From assembly GCA_002792495.1 (NCBI GenBank), contig PFOK01000144.1:1-9345 (forward strand): 9,345 nt of DNA, given 5' to 3'. Of the stretch, positions 1 to 5,999 are shown in pieces. The notes below the pieces were generated by a model that did not search any database, had not been told where the DNA came from, and saw only the letters and a program-made list of their open reading frames with translations. Numbering within the stretch: the first letter of the stretch is position 1; every line of letters begins with the position of its first letter. Source of the stretch: Candidatus Peregrinibacteria bacterium CG_4_10_14_0_2_um_filter_43_11. GTDB taxonomy: Bacteria; Patescibacteriota; Gracilibacteria; UM-FILTER-43-11. Both the position numbers and the translations under genes were made by a program.

Positions 1-538
1 TGTGCCAATTTATACTATTCCAGCTATATGCATCCCGTATAACATGGTCATAATAACCGGATTGCCATGAAAAATGAGGGTCATGGTTTTTATGGATATT
101 ACGCGTAACTGCCCCTTTAAAATGATTTATAATGGATGATAAGGATTGTGATTCTAATGATCCAAAACACCGTAGAGACGCGCCATGGTGCGTCTCTAAC
201 AGGGGTTTACCACTGTTCACCCCATGGCGCGTTCCTACGGTCACATCATTTGTTTTGAGGACAATCACAATCCCATGTATATGATTTGGCATCACTGTCC
301 ATTCATCCAATTCAACATTTTTAAAATGATTCGGAATATCTTGCCAGCATTGGGCGGCAACACATCCTAATTCATTCAATCCCATGATCCCATTCCGTAT
401 TTCACCGAAACATTCCATCATTCCTTTACTACAAATGGTTATAAAATACACTCCATATCCTGAATAATCCCAAGACGGGTGTCGATTGGATTTGATTCTG
501 TATTTTTCACGGAATAACGTGGGGTCAAATGTTTTCAT
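1..538 (-). CDS. IS200-like / REP-associated tyrosine transposase (RAYT), partial and probably disrupted
   Basis: This frame opens with ATG at 538, four bases after the stop of the upstream gene, and has no stop before the window edge (179 residues visible). The family is recognised by MPNHIHGIVIV (residues 83-93), which carries the HxH metal-binding pair of HUH Y1 transposases, and by FSWQSGYYDHVIR (156-168), typical of RAYTs. These enzymes cut and join single-stranded DNA at palindromic REP sequences through a tyrosine; I cannot say with confidence which Tyr is catalytic. After HVIRDA (residue 170) the family normally continues with an IRxYIxxNP-type segment. Here residues 171-178 are instead encoded by a 24-bp sequence that also occurs in noncoding DNA at 3936-3959, so the C-terminus is probably replaced by an inserted repeat. 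Residues 100-124 are encoded by an inverted-repeat DNA element. No Shine-Dalgarno motif is present. The family call is firm; integrity is doubtful. Confidence 0.85.
   Translation of the reverse strand, partial: MKTFDPTLFREKYRIKSNRHPSWDYSGYGVYFITICSKGMMECFGEIRNGIMGLNELGCVAAQCWQDIPNHFKNVELDEWTVMPNHIHGIVIVLKTNDVTVGTRHGVNSGKPLLETHHGASLRCFGSLESQSLSSIINHFKGAVTRNIHKNHDPHFSWQSGYYDHVIRDAYSWNSINWH
5..28. repeat. 24-bp direct repeat, copy 1 (within the transposase C-terminus)
   Basis: This stretch (CCAATTTATACTATTCCAGC followed by TATA) is identical to 3936-3959 in the same orientation. In copy 2 it forms the right end of a MITE-like element, so copy 1 is probably the right end of another copy lying mostly beyond the left edge of the window and inserted in the transposase gene. 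The base after the repeat differs between copies (T here, G at 3960). Confidence 0.85.
169..241. repeat. REP-like nested inverted repeat inside the transposase gene
   Basis: Two 20-nt arms, 169-188 (ACCGTAGAGACGCGCCATGG) and 222-241, are reverse complements except for two adjacent positions. Inside the left part, 173-198 is itself a near-perfect palindrome (TAGAGACGC...GCGTCTCTA around CCATGG) with one mismatched pair (182/189). The element is read in frame by the transposase as residues 100-124, giving the similar peptides GTRHG and THHGASLR. It fits the GC-rich, CCATGG-centred palindromes typical of REP elements. It is not repeated elsewhere in this window, so its status as a dispersed repeat is inferred. 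Confidence 0.7.
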
Positions 539-542
539 ATTT

Positions 543-1397
543 TCAAAATTCAAATACCACCATTCCCTCCTCAATCGTGTTACGCACATCCAAATCTTTC
601 ACTTTCTCCATCGTTTCCTCGTGGGGATGATTGAATGTATTGTCCCTTCCCGCGGAAATGATAGCTGCTTGCGGCGAAACAGCCCACAAAAATCCATCCG
701 ATGTGGCTGTACGACTGCCGTGATGACCCAATTTTAAAATAGTGCTATCCAAGGATTGGCCGGTCAGCACGATTTCCGTTTCTTCTTCCTTTTCCGCGTC
801 GCCGGTGAGCATCATCAAGGGGTTTAGTTCACCCGCTTCCTTTTTCACAAGTCTTGTCACGATAGAGGTGTTGTTCAAATTATCCGCCTTTTGACCCAAA
901 AAGCCCTGACTTTCAAATGGAAAAATCACATCCAAAAACACATTTTTCCCCACTTGAATATCTTTCGTATGTTTCGGGAAAAGAATGGGAATTGAATGTG
1001 CTTTGATCACATCCAAAAAAGCCAGATACGTAGGGTTCCCCGAGGCGACACCTGTAATCATCACCTGTTTTATCTGGTATTTTTGCATCACATCCAAAAT
1101 ACCTCCCACATGATCCTGATGGGGGTGAGTGAGAATAAAAAGGTCGATTGTTTTATCAAAAAAAGCAATTTGCTTCCCCAATTCGTCCACCACTTTACTG
1201 TCCGAACCCGCGTCAATCAGAATATTTTTATACTCCGGGGTTTGAATCAAAATCGCGTCCCCTTGCCCTACGTCCAAAACACTCACGCGCAACGGATGAT
1301 GCATCACGGCAAAATACTGGAACAAGACAAGTGTCAGAATTCCAACGATCAAACAGTGGGAGAGCACCCATTGCTTGGTCGTCCATTCGGGTGCCAC
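543..1397 (-). CDS. ComEC/Rec2-type metallo-beta-lactamase-fold protein, membrane-anchored
   Basis: The 284-residue protein has one N-terminal hydrophobic segment (about residues 11-31) and then a domain like the C-terminal part of the DNA-uptake protein ComEC. Visible family hallmarks are LDVGQGDAIL, LIDAG, the metal-binding THPHQDHVGG (HxHxDH), LTGDAEKEEE, LGHHGSRTATS and a late SAGRDNTFNHPH. The fold binds two metal ions and hydrolyses phosphodiesters; in ComEC the domain is thought to act on incoming DNA. The multi-pass Competence domain and the N-terminal OB domain of full ComEC are absent, so this is a stand-alone hydrolase, probably facing outwards. The start is GTG, the first start after an in-frame TAA 18 nt upstream, and it lies about 33 nt from a strong promoter. 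There is no Shine-Dalgarno motif. The transposase starts 4 nt after its stop. The fold is certain; a role in competence rather than another surface nuclease activity is inferred. Confidence 0.85.
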   Translation of the reverse strand: MAPEWTTKQWVLSHCLIVGILTLVLFQYFAVMHHPLRVSVLDVGQGDAILIQTPEYKNILIDAGSDSKVVDELGKQIAFFDKTIDLFILTHPHQDHVGGILDVMQKYQIKQVMITGVASGNPTYLAFLDVIKAHSIPILFPKHTKDIQVGKNVFLDVIFPFESQGFLGQKADNLNNTSIVTRLVKKEAGELNPLMMLTGDAEKEEETEIVLTGQSLDSTILKLGHHGSRTATSDGFLWAVSPQAAIISAGRDNTFNHPHEETMEKVKDLDVRNTIEEGMVVFEF

Positions 1398-1436
1398 AGG
1401 CTTTGGGGGCGATTAATAAAGATGGGAAGGGTGTTT

Positions 1437-1464
1437 ATTGTACTTATATTTTTAATTTAGTCAA
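1437..1464 (-). promoter_or_regulatory. sigma-70-type promoter for the ComEC-like gene
   Basis: On the minus strand TTGACT (-35, 1464-1459) and TACAAT (-10, 1442-1437) are separated by 16 nt. Each box matches the consensus at five of six positions. Transcription would begin near 1430, leaving about 33 nt before the GTG start. The -35 box sits directly after the T-run of the upstream terminator. Confidence 0.7.
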
Positions 1465-1465
1465 C

Positions 1466-1511
1466 CAAAAATAGACTCCCCCCTCCTAAATTGTAAATGT
1501 CAGGAGGGGGG
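1466..1511 (-). terminator. Rho-independent terminator of the surface-protein unit
   Basis: A perfect 10-bp GC-rich stem (CCCCCCTCCT at 1478-1487 with AGGAGGGGGG at 1502-1511) closes a 14-nt loop. On the minus strand it is followed by AGTCTATTTTTGG, supplying a short U-tract. It lies 25 nt beyond the stop of the 191-residue protein gene, so it ends the 2131-3681/1536-2111 unit. The outer hexamers TCAACC (1461-1466) and GGTTGA (1511-1516) could also pair and overlap the next gene's -35 box. Confidence 0.8.
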
Positions 1512-1535
1512 GTTGATTAATTTTAATGTGAATGA

Positions 1536-2111
1536 TTAATAGGTTTTGTGCGAAGAGATAGGCAAGCCATCCACCTTGTTTCCAGAGCTTGTAACTGAAA
1601 TTAAAGCAGTCTTTACGGCATCACCTGTCATATTGGCTCCGGTAATATCCCCTCTGAGGCCTAAGCTAAGGGTTTCATTGCTTCCTAGGGCAGTTCCGCC
1701 AAAACGCAGAAATGTCTTGTTGCCGATAGACGTTTCTCTCAGCAATATTATTTGAGCGCTCTCTTCAAAAGGGTTATCAGAGGGCGCTAGCTGAAGATTA
1801 TTAACATTAACATCACCTTCCAAAAGAAGTTCGGCATTAAAAGTCTGTAACATAATGGGGTGATCTGTTGTGTTTTTCACATCAAATCTCAATAGATATT
1901 CATTGCCATTGCTTAGAGGAGATTCGCTTGGGGAGGTCATGGAAACCTCAATCTGTCCGCTGGTGGCGACAGGAGCGGTAGTCTTTACCGTCCTAGACCT
2001 GGCAACACTGCCTGTCAGCGCATCAGGGCGAAGGTTAGGAAGGTAAGCTAAGGTACTTGCGATAAGTACAACCCCTACAATTCCTAGGGTAATTTTTAAA
2101 CGTTTAGTCAT
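1536..2111 (-). CDS. Small membrane-anchored exported protein, function unknown
   Basis: The 191-residue protein begins with a short basic segment (MTKRLK) and a hydrophobic stretch (about 7-24) without a clear cleavage site, so it is probably a signal anchor with the rest outside the cell. A Ser/Thr-rich linker (about 33-60) leads to a domain rich in predicted beta strands (about 50-180), including EYLLRFDVKNTTDHPI and LSLGLRGDITGANMTGD. The second resembles beta-sandwich modules of exported proteins in candidate-phyla genomes, but I cannot name a family. It has no Cys residues and no LPXTG or C-terminal membrane segment. It starts 19 nt after the stop of the LPQTG protein gene on the same strand and ends before a terminator, so the two are almost certainly co-transcribed and may act together at the envelope. 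No Shine-Dalgarno motif precedes the ATG. The gene is real; any function is a guess. Confidence 0.85.
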   Translation of the reverse strand: MTKRLKITLGIVGVVLIASTLAYLPNLRPDALTGSVARSRTVKTTAPVATSGQIEVSMTSPSESPLSNGNEYLLRFDVKNTTDHPIMLQTFNAELLLEGDVNVNNLQLAPSDNPFEESAQIILLRETSIGNKTFLRFGGTALGSNETLSLGLRGDITGANMTGDAVKTALISVTSSGNKVDGLPISSHKTY

Positions 2112-2130
2112 GTTAAAATAAGATTAAAAA

Positions 2131-3681
2131 CTATTTTTTCTTACGTCTCAATACATGCCCCGCACCTAAAACACTCGTAAGCAGCAGCAATCCTGCCGCG
2201 GCACCGGTTTGCGGTAGACGAATCGATTTTACGACACCCGTACTTTCATTGCCTGAGGCGTCTTTGGTTGTCAGTTTAAAGGTGTATTCCTTTCCGCCTT
2301 CCAAATCCGGCACATCGTGATTCATTACGGCCGCACCAAGGGATTTCCCGCCATCATAGGTGTTTCCTTTGTCTACGCTCATATATAGAATTTGATCCAC
2401 CAGGTCTTTTGCGCTATTCAGGCTGGCGGTCCATTTCATCATCACTACAAATTTTTCAAAACTTTCCTTAAACGAAAGCATCAAATTGGTGATATTTTCC
2501 GGGGGAGTCACGTCCTTTGGCGCGGGTGCGGGCACTGTCTTCAAAAAAGCTTCCAAATACGTGCCGGAACACAAAGTCTTTGCCTCCTCAGTGTCCCTAA
2601 ACAAAGGAGCGTCATTATTCAGTACATTGTTGATACGGCTGATGAGTTCCCCCATTGGCAATTTGCACGCCATATTTTGTGTGACAGCGGGGTTCGCGGC
2701 AGTGGTGACTTCATATTTCAGCATACATTCCTCGCCCTTCAGTTCCATGGAATACGCGACATCCTGTTCATCATTGGATTCTTTCATGGCAGCAGGAGTA
2801 CAAGTTTTTAAGTTTTCATAAAAACAATCCATATCTTCCCCGCAGGAAATAACGGAAGTTTCTTCAATAATTTGATCCACAGTTTCATCCGGAGCGGCAA
2901 TGGAAATTACTCCCTCTTCAGTTGGTGTGGACAGCACATCCGACCCTGCAAACAACCCACTATCCGTATTACCGCTCACCATGGGGTTTCCGGCAAGATC
3001 CGTAACGGCCACGCCGGCAGTTATAATATAGTTTGTCCCTTTCGTTTGTTCAGATGTTTCCAGAGTTACCACATCTCCGTTTGCTACCGCATTGGTTACG
3101 GCTAATGTAACGGCGGGATCAAGTTGACTGACGATTGAAAAAACAGATTCCGGATTGGTGGCTGGCAAAGAAACCGCTTCCGAAAACGTAACACTTACAT
3201 GGATTTTATCCGTAGTATTAACAGCGGTTACTGTCGGAGAAACATCATCAAGTACATCATCTTTCAAAAGGGGTGCTTCCTCCACAGCCCCCAATGTGGT
3301 TGCTGTTGCCTCCAAGCTATAAGCATCACTTTCCATTTCAGCACTATCGATAGCGGTGAGCGAAAAATAGTAATCCGTTCCCGATGTTAATCCGGACACC
3401 ACATAAGAAGTGTTGTTATTAGAGGTGTCTATTTGATGATCATAATCTCCCTCCCCAGCCGTTTGAATCGATGTGACTCCGTAATAAATACGATAATGCT
3501 GAACCAGTCCGCCTTGCGCGTCTTTTGCGGAATTCCATGAGAGTCCGATGGAACTCGGATTGATGGCAGTCGCGGTTAATCCGGTTATGTTTTCCGGCGC
3601 TCCCGCGGCAAAAGCCAGAGGAATTGCCAGTAAAACAGCGGCAAATAAAGCGATTAGAGATTTTTTATGTTTCATTTTCAT
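2131..3681 (-). CDS. Surface protein with fibronectin type III and Ig-like domains and an LPQTG cell-wall anchor
   Basis: The 516-residue protein starts with a Sec signal peptide (KKSLIALFAAVLLAIPLAFA, cleavage near residue 26). Domains in order are: a fibronectin type III domain (about 28-130, with VSGLTSGTDYYFSLTAID); a bacterial Ig-like domain of SbsA type (about 148-245, with VSVTFSEAV and VTDLAGNPM); an unassigned region with six Cys (280, 286, 294, 319, 339, 371), enough for three disulfides; a second fibronectin-like domain (about 394-487, with YTFKLTTKDASGNES); and a sorting tail of LPQTG at 489-493, a hydrophobic stretch and terminal RRKKK. The tail is the layout recognised by sortases, which join such proteins to the envelope. 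Adhesion or envelope scaffolding is the likely role. The ATG at 3681 sits about 30 nt after a consensus promoter; the ATG two codons later is an alternative. It leads a two-gene unit. No sortase gene is visible here. The architecture is clear; the ligand is unknown. Confidence 0.9.
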   Translation of the reverse strand: MKMKHKKSLIALFAAVLLAIPLAFAAGAPENITGLTATAINPSSIGLSWNSAKDAQGGLVQHYRIYYGVTSIQTAGEGDYDHQIDTSNNNTSYVVSGLTSGTDYYFSLTAIDSAEMESDAYSLEATATTLGAVEEAPLLKDDVLDDVSPTVTAVNTTDKIHVSVTFSEAVSLPATNPESVFSIVSQLDPAVTLAVTNAVANGDVVTLETSEQTKGTNYIITAGVAVTDLAGNPMVSGNTDSGLFAGSDVLSTPTEEGVISIAAPDETVDQIIEETSVISCGEDMDCFYENLKTCTPAAMKESNDEQDVAYSMELKGEECMLKYEVTTAANPAVTQNMACKLPMGELISRINNVLNNDAPLFRDTEEAKTLCSGTYLEAFLKTVPAPAPKDVTPPENITNLMLSFKESFEKFVVMMKWTASLNSAKDLVDQILYMSVDKGNTYDGGKSLGAAVMNHDVPDLEGGKEYTFKLTTKDASGNESTGVVKSIRLPQTGAAAGLLLLTSVLGAGHVLRRKKK

Positions 3682-3718
3682 GACGTATTTTGTTATTTAT
3701 TTGTTTTTAAATCATTAT

Positions 3719-3747
3719 ATTATAACAAATTCCAACAAGAAAGGCAA
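3719..3747 (-). promoter_or_regulatory. sigma-70-type promoter of the surface-protein unit
   Basis: On the minus strand TTGCCT (-35, 3747-3742) and TATAAT (-10, 3724-3719, perfect consensus) are separated by 17 nt. Transcription would start near 3712, leaving an A-rich leader of about 30 nt without a Shine-Dalgarno motif. The 13 nt AATTTGTTATAAT around the -10 box are identical to those in front of the acetyl-CoA synthetase gene. Confidence 0.8.
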
Positions 3748-3773
3748 GAGATTTTACCAAGAATGCACTGCTG

Positions 3774-3804
3774 TCCAACAAAACCCTGAAACTGGCTTCG
3801 GGGT
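3774..3804 (-). terminator. Possible weak terminator hairpin
   Basis: ACCCTGAA (3783-3790) pairs with TTCGGGGT (3797-3804) through eight pairs, one of them G-U, around a 6-nt loop. On the minus strand the hairpin is followed by TTTTGTTGG. It could stop minus-strand transcripts entering from the intergenic region before the surface-protein promoter. No gene in the window needs it, so it may be a relic of an earlier arrangement. Confidence 0.35.
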
Positions 3805-3834
3805 AAAAAATCCAGCAACTGATTAAAAATTATG

Positions 3835-3960
3835 CTATAGCTAAACCATAATAAAATGACATAATGAAATCAGGAAAAGCTACCTAGGTCAGTCCTGAGA
3901 ATGACGAAGGGGGGAATGGAATGGTGGGGTTATGCCCAATTTATACTATTCCAGCTATAG
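3835..3960. mobile_element. MITE-like noncoding element (about 126 bp) with imperfect terminal inverted repeats
   Basis: The left end begins CTATAGCT (3835-3842) and the right end finishes AGCTATAG (3953-3960), its exact reverse complement. Beyond these eight bases the inward sequences (left AAACCATAATAAAATG..., right read inward GGAATAGTATAAATTGG...) remain partly alike over about 30 nt. The inner part holds the palindrome ACCTAGGT (3882-3889) and an imperfect hairpin GTCAGTCCTGAGAATGAC. No coding frame is evident. The last 24 bases before the final G recur at 5-28 inside the transposase gene, which supports a dispersed element. No clear target-site duplication is seen, so the boundaries are approximate. 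Confidence 0.5.
3936..3959. repeat. 24-bp direct repeat, copy 2 (right end of the MITE-like element)
   Basis: This is identical over 24 nt to positions 5-28. Outside the identical block the similarity may continue to the left with one gap (TGCC against TGCCC), which cannot be followed in copy 1 because of the window edge. Confidence 0.85.
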
Positions 3961-3979
3961 TGACCAAGAATGTTATCGT

Positions 3980-4008
3980 TTATCGATAATCGATTAATTT
4001 GTTATAAT
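3980..4008 (+). promoter_or_regulatory. acs promoter with overlapping palindromic operator candidate
   Basis: A perfect -10 box TATAAT (4003-4008) lies 23 nt before the acs start codon. At the matching -35 position (3980-3985, 17-nt spacer) the sequence is TTATCG, a poor match. It overlaps the perfect 10-bp palindrome TTATCGATAA (3980-3989), which is flanked by further ATCG repeats (3975-3978 and 3990-3994). A weak -35 covered by a palindrome suggests control by a DNA-binding protein, perhaps an activator; that is inference. The leader would be short (about 17 nt), A-rich and without a Shine-Dalgarno motif. Confidence 0.6.
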
Positions 4009-4031
4009 CAAACAAATAAACAAATTTAATC

Positions 4032-5951
4032 ATGATCAAAAAAACCATTTCACAAACCGGTTTAACCGATGTGCTTTTAAAGGAAAAACAACTTTACAAG
4101 CCTTCCGCGAAAACTCTGAAGATGGCGAAAATAAAAAATGTTCCCGCCACACTAAAAGCGGCCCAAAAAGACCCCCTCAAATTTTGGGAAGAGGCCGCCA
4201 CAGAACTCGAATGGTTCGCTCCATGGAAAAAGGTGTTCGAAGACCGTCACAAGCCGTTTTACGAATGGTTTGTGGGTGGAAAATGCAACATTGTTCACAA
4301 TGCCCTGGATCGTCATATGGACACGCCGGTGGAAAAAAAGACCGCTATTTTATGGGAAAGTGACGCGGGAAAACACCGTCAATTCACATATCGTCAGCTC
4401 CATACCGCCGTCAATAAAATGGCCAATGGCCTCAAAATGCTCGGTGTAAAAAAGGGGGATCGCGTGGCCACGTATCTTCAAAACATTCCGGAGGCCGCCA
4501 TCACCATGTTGGCTTGTGCCAAAATCGGCGCCATTCATTCCGTTGTTTACGCGGGTTTTTCCGGCAACGCTTTGGCCACTCGTCTTAAAGATGGTCGTGT
4601 TAAGGTGCTGGTCACTTCCAACGTCGGTCATCGTCGCGGCAAAGTGATCGACATGAAAACCGTGTGTGACGACGCGCTAAAACAATGTCATTTTGTCAAA
4701 AAAATGATCGTTGTCCGCCAGAACGATGATCTTGTTAAAATGAAACGCAATCGCGACTTCTTTTATCACGACCTGGTTGACCCTCAGTCCGACATTTGTA
4801 AGACCGTGCCTGTTGATTCCGAACACCCCCTTTTCATTCTCTACACGTCCGGAACCACCGGAACACCCAAGGGCATTATCCACGTTCATGGAGGGTATAT
4901 GGTGGGCGTCAATCGCAGTTTTCAGTGGGCCTTCGACATCCGCGGAGATGAAACATATTGGTGTACCGCTGACCCGGGATGGATTACAGGACACAGTTAC
5001 ATCGTTTACGCGCCACTCATGGCGGGCATTACCACACTCATGTTCGAAGGGGTTCCGGATTACCCAAGGCCCGATCGCATTTGGAAAATTGTCGAAAAAT
5101 ACAAAGTCAACATTTTGTACACCGCCCCCACCCTGATCCGCGCTCTCATGCGGTATGGTGAACAGTGGCCCAAAAAACACGATCTTTCCTCCCTTCATCT
5201 CCTCGGCTCCGTCGGTGAACCCATCAATCCGGAGGCGTGGCGTTGGTACCACAAAAATATCGGTCACGGAAAATGCCCCATTATAGACACGTGGTGGCAA
5301 ACCGAAACGGGGATGTTCATGATCACTCCTTTGCCGGCAACTCCGCTTAAATCCGGTTCCGCCACTTTTCCCTTTCCGGGTATCGAAGTTGATGTGGTCG
5401 ACAGTAAAGGAAATTCCGCTCCTGCGGGAAAAGGCGGCTTTCTGGTCATCAAAAATCAATGGCCTTCCATGTTACGGGGTGTGTACAAAGACCCCGCGCG
5501 TTACAAAAAAACCTATTGGAACAAAATAAAGGGTGTTTATTTTACAGGCGATCTTGCTCACCGCGATAAAGACGGTTATTTTTGGATTCAAGGCCGTTCT
5601 GATGATGTTCTTTCTATTGCCGGTCATCGCATCGGCTCTGCTGAAATCGAGAGCGCGCTCGTCAGTCATCCTGCCGTAGTCGAAGCGGGTGTAATTGGTA
5701 AACCCGATGAGATAAAAGGGGAGCGAGCCAAGGCTTTTGTGATTCTTAAAAAGAAATACAAACTCTCCGAAAGTCTCATCGCTGAGCTCAAAAAACACGT
5801 TCGTTCCGAACTTGGTCCCATCGCTGTGCCTTCCGAACTGGAGTTTGTCGAAAAACTCCCCAAAACCCGTAGCGGTAAAATCATGCGTCGTGTGCTTAAA
5901 GCACAGGAATTGGGTGAAAAATTAGGCGACGTGAGTACATTGGCTGATTAA
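4032..5951 (+). CDS. acs: Acetyl-CoA synthetase, AMP-forming
   Basis: The 639-residue protein converts acetate, ATP and CoA to acetyl-CoA, AMP and diphosphate in two steps, in the cytoplasm. Length and motifs fit bacterial Acs (about 650 residues). Visible are the N-terminal AcsA-type segment (FWEEAATELEWFAPWKKVF, 51-69), the ATP-binding loop YTSGTTGTPKG (271-281), GSVGEPINPEAW (392-403), DTWWQTETG (419-427) with the tryptophan expected in a small acetate pocket, the hinge/A8 motif GRSDDVLSIAGHRIG (521-535) and PKTRSGKIMRR (610-620). Lys616 in the last motif is the adenylation lysine that is reversibly acetylated in other bacteria; no acetyltransferase is seen here. The start is the first ATG after a consensus -10 box. 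The gene stands alone, with a divergent surface-protein unit upstream and a strong terminator after it. Propionate as an alternative substrate cannot be ruled out, but the pocket favours acetate. Confidence 0.95.
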   Translation: MIKKTISQTGLTDVLLKEKQLYKPSAKTLKMAKIKNVPATLKAAQKDPLKFWEEAATELEWFAPWKKVFEDRHKPFYEWFVGGKCNIVHNALDRHMDTPVEKKTAILWESDAGKHRQFTYRQLHTAVNKMANGLKMLGVKKGDRVATYLQNIPEAAITMLACAKIGAIHSVVYAGFSGNALATRLKDGRVKVLVTSNVGHRRGKVIDMKTVCDDALKQCHFVKKMIVVRQNDDLVKMKRNRDFFYHDLVDPQSDICKTVPVDSEHPLFILYTSGTTGTPKGIIHVHGGYMVGVNRSFQWAFDIRGDETYWCTADPGWITGHSYIVYAPLMAGITTLMFEGVPDYPRPDRIWKIVEKYKVNILYTAPTLIRALMRYGEQWPKKHDLSSLHLLGSVGEPINPEAWRWYHKNIGHGKCPIIDTWWQTETGMFMITPLPATPLKSGSATFPFPGIEVDVVDSKGNSAPAGKGGFLVIKNQWPSMLRGVYKDPARYKKTYWNKIKGVYFTGDLAHRDKDGYFWIQGRSDDVLSIAGHRIGSAEIESALVSHPAVVEAGVIGKPDEIKGERAKAFVILKKKYKLSESLIAELKKHVRSELGPIAVPSELEFVEKLPKTRSGKIMRRVLKAQELGEKLGDVSTLAD

Positions 5952-5958
5952 GGATATA

Positions 5959-5998
5959 ACAAAAGAAGGCGACAATAATCATTGTCGCCTTCTTTTGT
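5959..5998. terminator. Bidirectional Rho-independent terminator between acs and lysS
   Basis: Two 18-nt arms (ACAAAAGAAGGCGACAAT at 5959-5976 and its exact reverse complement at 5981-5998) flank a 4-nt loop AATC. The GC-rich core with A-rich and T-rich outer parts gives a U-tract in either direction. It begins 7 nt after the acs stop and ends 1 nt from the lysS stop, so the convergent genes share it. Confidence 0.93.
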
Positions 5999-5999
5999 C

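Noticed and set aside
996..1460. Open frame antisense to the ComEC-like gene and its promoter
   Set aside because: The opposite strand encodes a clear metallo-beta-lactamase-fold protein, and the antisense product shows no domain.
3756..3972. Repeat ACCAAGAATG at 3756-3765 and 3963-3972 as a target-site duplication of the MITE-like element
   Set aside because: The first copy lies about 70 nt outside the inferred left end, so it does not flank the element directly.
4677..5459. Long open frame antisense to acs (260 codons)
   Set aside because: It is a shadow of the strongly conserved acs frame, with no promoter and no recognisable protein features.
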